From positions 62,001 to 126,000 of the forward strand of contig NZ_SRLE01000005.1 in NCBI RefSeq assembly GCF_004745945.1: a stretch of 64,000 nucleotides of DNA, written 5' to 3'. The stretch's first letter is position 1. The number at the start of each line of letters is the position of its first letter. Below, one piece after another: positions 61,052-64,000 of this stretch. This stretch comes from Mangrovimicrobium sediminis (GTDB taxonomy: Bacteria > Pseudomonadota > Gammaproteobacteria > Pseudomonadales > Halieaceae). The position numbers and the translations under genes were made by a program. The notes beneath the pieces were generated by a model. That model made no database searches. It saw only the letters and a program-made list of their open reading frames with translations, and was not told the origin of the DNA.

Positions 61052-61118
61052 GCACCCTGGTGACAACGTTAACGGCACCCTGGTGACACCGTAATCGCAC
61101 CCTGGTGGCTCCGTGGGC
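61052..61118. repeat. three imperfect tandem repeats of 22-23 bp
   Basis: Units start at 61052, 61075 and 61097, each opening GCACCCTGGTG, followed by ACAACGTTAACG, ACACCGTAATC and GCTCCGTGGGC. The third is the most diverged. They lie between two convergent genes, immediately after the stop at 61048. They are too few and too degenerate for a CRISPR. They could be a remnant of a transposon end with internal repeats, or a regulatory or terminator-associated repeat. Confidence 0.6.
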
Positions 61119-61123
61119 CGCGT

Positions 61124-62359
61124 TCAGGCCGGCGGCGCCGGGCGGCGCACTGCCGCCAGGGCCAGGGCGCTGGCCAGCAAGGTATAGCCCAGCCCGCCCA
61201 CCGCCATGGCGTCCATGCTCACGCCGCGGTCGATCATCGCGCCCATCAGGATGGGCGCGATGGCGGTGCCGAAGACCATGGCCGCGGAGGTCAGCGACTT
61301 GATCGAGCCCAGGTGCAGGGTCCCGTAGAGTTCGGAATAAAACGGCGAGGACAGCGTGGAGTAGGTCCCCACCGAGACCGCCATCAGTCCCATGAAGACC
61401 CAGGCTGCGGCGAACTGGTCCGAACTTGCCAGCGCCAGCAGCCCCAGGCCCAGCGGCAGGCTGACCACAGGCACCAGGCGCACCGCACCGAACCGGTCCA
61501 CCAGCAGGCCGGCCAGCAGCTTGCAGGCGATGTTGACCAGCGCGTAGAACACGAACAGCGCGGCCCAGGCGGAGAGCGACCACTGCTTGGCCTCGACCAG
61601 CGGTACCTGGTGGAAGATAAACCCGGTGAACAGCACTGGCTGGGCCAGCAGGGCGGGTAGGAACAGGTAGAAGCGGGCATCGCGCAGCACCTCGGCGCGG
61701 GTCCATTGTTTTTGCCGCGGGCCGGCCTGTGCGTCGTCCCCCGCCTGCAGCGTTTGCAGGTAGTCGCGGTGGCGGTCGCGGTGGCCGCGCAGCAGCAACA
61801 GGCTGAGTGCCGGCGCGGTCAGTAGCAGCAGGACTCCCCAGAATACCCATGACTGGCGCCAGCCCAGGCCGGCCAGCAGCGCGATGGCGAGCGTCGGCAA
61901 CAGGGCCTCAGCAAACGAGAAGCCCATGCCGCTGAGGGCGTTAGCCTTGCCGCGTTGTTCAGGCAGGTAGCGGACCATGGCGGTGGGGCCGGCCAGCCCC
62001 ATCAGCCCCTGGCCCAGGTGGCGCAGGGCGAAAAAGGCGAAGAACAACAGCAGCGGCCCGGTGCTGGCGGCCAGCAGCAGGCAGCCGGCGCTGAGGCCTG
62101 CGGCGACCAGGCAGGCGTAGTGCCGCAGGTCCAGGCGGTCGATCAGCGCGCCGCTCCACAGCAGCAGCGCGGCGCTGGCCAGGGTCGCGCCGGAGTAGAT
62201 GGCGCCGAAGTCGCCGTGGCCCAGCCCCAGTTCCGCTCTAATGTCCCCGCCGAACAGGCCGATAAAGAAGGTCTGCCCGAAACTCGAGCAGAACATCATC
62301 ATGAAGCCGAACAGCAGCAGGCGCCATTCGGAGCGGATCAGTGGCAGGAAACTACGCAT
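61124..62359 (-). CDS. major facilitator superfamily transporter
   Basis: 411 aa with about 12 hydrophobic segments: WRLLLFGFMMMFCSSFGQTFFIGLFGGDI at the start and DRGVSMDAMAVGGLGYTLLASALALAAV near the end. A MFS A-like loop (GALIDRLDLRHYA) follows the second segment. Substrate is not predictable from sequence. It converges with the small membrane protein gene across the tandem repeat region. Confidence 0.83.
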   Translation of the reverse strand: MRSFLPLIRSEWRLLLFGFMMMFCSSFGQTFFIGLFGGDIRAELGLGHGDFGAIYSGATLASAALLLWSGALIDRLDLRHYACLVAAGLSAGCLLLAASTGPLLLFFAFFALRHLGQGLMGLAGPTAMVRYLPEQRGKANALSGMGFSFAEALLPTLAIALLAGLGWRQSWVFWGVLLLLTAPALSLLLLRGHRDRHRDYLQTLQAGDDAQAGPRQKQWTRAEVLRDARFYLFLPALLAQPVLFTGFIFHQVPLVEAKQWSLSAWAALFVFYALVNIACKLLAGLLVDRFGAVRLVPVVSLPLGLGLLALASSDQFAAAWVFMGLMAVSVGTYSTLSSPFYSELYGTLHLGSIKSLTSAAMVFGTAIAPILMGAMIDRGVSMDAMAVGGLGYTLLASALALAAVRRPAPPA

Positions 62360-62432
62360 GCAGGCGATACCCCGGGGTAGGCCTGCATCCTAACCGACAG
62401 CCCCCGTTCCCGTCACGGGGACAGGGGCGCAT

Positions 62433-62454
62433 CGCGCGACGGGGCCGTCGCGCG
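62433..62454 (-). terminator. stem-loop downstream of the terminal secreted-protein gene
   Basis: CGCGCGACGG-GG-CCGTCGCGCG is a perfect inverted repeat with 10-bp arms in the 119-bp gap after the 62479-63897 stop. The expected U-tract is missing, so it is a candidate terminator or an RNA stabiliser rather than a firm intrinsic terminator. Confidence 0.4.
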
Positions 62455-62478
62455 CCGTGCCCGGCTGCCCGGCGTTGG

Positions 62479-63897
62479 TCAGGGCAGTACGGAAGCTGCC
62501 AGCGTTCCCGCGGTGCGATCCAGGCTGGCACCGGGCAGCGTCACGCCGGTAACGAAAGCGTTGACCCGGCCGTTGCACCCCGGCCCGGAACTGCGCAGGG
62601 TGGCGCGACCTCGAGCATTGGTCACGCCTTCGAGCAGCGTCTCCGCGCGGTCGATCAGCGCGACGCTGACCGCGGCGCCCGCCACCGGTGCGCCGGTCTC
62701 GTCGCTGACGGAGACACGCACGCGGGAGCGGTTTTTCAGTCCGGTACAGCTGCCGTTGCGGTCCACCACCTTGACGCTCAGTTCCAGCGTGGCCACCAGG
62801 CAATCGGCAGTGCAGGCTTCGACGGGCACCAGCTTGCCCATCACGCTGGCGTCGCCGAGGGTGAGGTCGGCGAGCAGTGCACCGCTGCCGGTCTCGCCGT
62901 TCAGGCCGTCGACGTGGATGAGGCCCGCATAGGCGGCGCTGATCTGTGGGGCGACGTCGGCGGCCACGCCATCGGGGCCCTCGGCGCGCACACCGATTTC
63001 GGGAAAGCCCGGCGCCGGGTCGTTGACGGTCGCGGTGAGTGTGCCCTGCGCGTCGAGCGAACCCGTATCCCACAGGATGCTGGGACCAGAGGGGCCGGCG
63101 ATGACCTGCCAGGCACTGGTGTCGGGGCTGTAGCGCGCCAGGTGACGGAAGGTCACGCCGGCGTCGACCGTGCGCAGGAAGCCCGCGCGCATGCCGGCAT
63201 CGTTGACGAACTGGGTCGCGGAATTGTCGGCCGTGTACGGGGAGGGCGGGGGAGTGACCGCGACCTCGCTGCCAGGGACGCCGAACTGATAACTCAGGTT
63301 GGGAGTGGCAATTACGCCGCCCGGGCTCACCGCGATCGGCAGCTCGGGGTAGTCGGGATGGCCGAAGCTGGTCAGCTCGGTGAAACCGGTTGCCATGGTC
63401 CAGATGTAGGGGCGGAAGATCTTGTCCGCAGGGCGCTCGCGATTGGTGGCGTAGCCGAAGACGTTGTTCTGGTCGTCGATGCCGGCGCCGATGGTGTCCT
63501 GCAGGTCGGGGAACGCGCCGATATCAGTGCGCGCGAAGCTGCCGCTGCCGGCATTCCAGGCCCAGATGGCCGGGGCGCCATAGACGTTGGACAGGTCCGC
63601 GGTGTTGGCCAGCACCCAGCCGCTGGCGGAGATGCCCAGCCAGCGGTAGAAGTCGTTGCCGTTGCCTACGGCATAGGCCGTGCCGTCGCGCCAGATCGTG
63701 GGGGCGAAATCGCTGCCGCGCACACCGGCCACCAACTGGCCATCGGCGCTGATCAACTGCCCGCGGGCGCCATTGGCGATGTGCTCGTAGGCGTAGGTCG
63801 TGGCCTGGGTGCCGGCGTGCCAGCCCAGGGCAAGGGTGGTGGCGAGTGCCAGAACCAGCTGCTGTCGGCGGTTGCCCGTGCGAGCGAAAGTACCCAT
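62479..63897 (-). CDS. secreted beta-propeller-like protein of unknown role
   Basis: 472 aa with a signal peptide (ALATTLALGWHAGTQA). The N-terminal about 300 residues contain repeated W-rich motifs (GTAYAVGNGNDFYRWLGIS, WAWNAGSGSFART, IWTMATGFTELTSF) resembling HAF-type repeats. The C-terminal about 100 residues look Ig-like: SRVRVSVSDETGAPVAGAAVSVALIDRAETLLEGVTNARGRATLR, as in big-1/invasin-type domains. Four cysteines in that region could form disulfides (EACTADC, GSCTG, PGCNG). Function not assignable. Confidence 0.72.
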   Translation of the reverse strand: MGTFARTGNRRQQLVLALATTLALGWHAGTQATTYAYEHIANGARGQLISADGQLVAGVRGSDFAPTIWRDGTAYAVGNGNDFYRWLGISASGWVLANTADLSNVYGAPAIWAWNAGSGSFARTDIGAFPDLQDTIGAGIDDQNNVFGYATNRERPADKIFRPYIWTMATGFTELTSFGHPDYPELPIAVSPGGVIATPNLSYQFGVPGSEVAVTPPPSPYTADNSATQFVNDAGMRAGFLRTVDAGVTFRHLARYSPDTSAWQVIAGPSGPSILWDTGSLDAQGTLTATVNDPAPGFPEIGVRAEGPDGVAADVAPQISAAYAGLIHVDGLNGETGSGALLADLTLGDASVMGKLVPVEACTADCLVATLELSVKVVDRNGSCTGLKNRSRVRVSVSDETGAPVAGAAVSVALIDRAETLLEGVTNARGRATLRSSGPGCNGRVNAFVTGVTLPGASLDRTAGTLAASVLP

Positions 63898-64000
63898 CGT
63901 GCTTCCTCAGGTTGTTGTGGGAACAGGTGCGCGGGCAGGCTTGCCGGCTCCCTGCTGCAGTGGGTACCCGCTGTGGCCAATTTTGTTCATTTGCATCGCG
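63898..64000. other. window end, upstream of the last gene
   Basis: 103 bp upstream of the terminal secreted-protein gene. GAGGAAGCACG precedes its ATG on the minus strand. No further gene or clear promoter pair is visible before the window ends. Confidence 0.5.

Noticed and set aside
61052-61118. CRISPR array
   Set aside because: Three contiguous imperfect units with no unique spacers between them and no cas genes.

Overview
This 64 kb window is GC-rich bacterial chromosome. It is dominated by one dense purine salvage and catabolism supercluster and has no rRNA, tRNA, CRISPR array or intact insertion sequence that I can see. Gene content suggests a marine gammaproteobacterium, possibly of the Halieaceae/Cellvibrionales type: PuuD-type urate oxidation, AzgA permease, BMP-type nucleoside ABC importer, PstS-like/porin/GGDEF-EAL unit, solitary P450 and many secreted amidohydrolases. 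The taxonomic call is an inference from gene content only.

Layout. 1-3.7 kb (+): pucG, an AllC-type amidohydrolase and a secreted nucleoside hydrolase, translationally overlapped. 3.7-6.8 kb: HigA-like protein, SPFH protein and NfeD (-), then dinB (+). 6.9-11 kb: a cupin, an 8-oxoguanine deaminase-like enzyme following a RutR-like TetR regulator (-), and a DUF1330 protein with an adenine deaminase (+). 11-24.7 kb: two divergent operons, a four-gene BMP-type purine nucleoside ABC importer (-) and xdhA-xdhB-xdhC-uraD-hiuH-guaD-puuD-2OG oxygenase (+). 24.8-32.7 kb: a small secreted protein, a GGDEF-EAL signalling protein, two paralogous outer-membrane proteins, a PstS-like protein and an unknown membrane-anchored protein. 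32.8-46.7 kb: two long minus-strand operons. The first runs secreted adenine deaminase, HupE/UreJ-like protein, deaminase, allophanate hydrolase. The second runs cytosolic adenine deaminase, DszC-like flavoprotein, adenosine deaminase, secreted amidohydrolase, secreted adenosine deaminase-like protein. A plus-strand phosphoribosyltransferase sits between them. 46.9-51.3 kb (+): AzgA purine permease and a giant TolB-propeller amidohydrolase. 51.4-53.7 kb: miscellaneous genes. 53.7-57.9 kb: two more amidohydrolases and a divergent pair of phosphoribosyltransferases. 57.9-64 kb: P450 with an NMT1-type lipoprotein, a small membrane protein, an MFS transporter and a secreted protein of unknown role.

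How it works together. Nucleosides and bases appear to be processed first outside the cytoplasm, by enzymes carrying signal peptides: nucleoside hydrolase, adenine deaminase, adenosine deaminase-like protein and three amidohydrolases. They enter through the BMP ABC importer and AzgA. In the cytoplasm they are deaminated by GuaD, Ade and Add-family enzymes or rescued by three phosphoribosyltransferases. Hypoxanthine and xanthine then go through XdhAB, urate is oxidised by PuuD, and HiuH and UraD give allantoin. Allantoinase is not in the window. AllC and PucG would continue from allantoate to ureidoglycine, oxalurate and glycine. Allophanate hydrolase is present without urea carboxylase. The RutR-like regulator and five near-palindromic sites resembling the E. 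coli RutR operator (TTGACCA-2-TGGTCAA) lie at promoters or starts across the cluster, which suggests one purine regulon.
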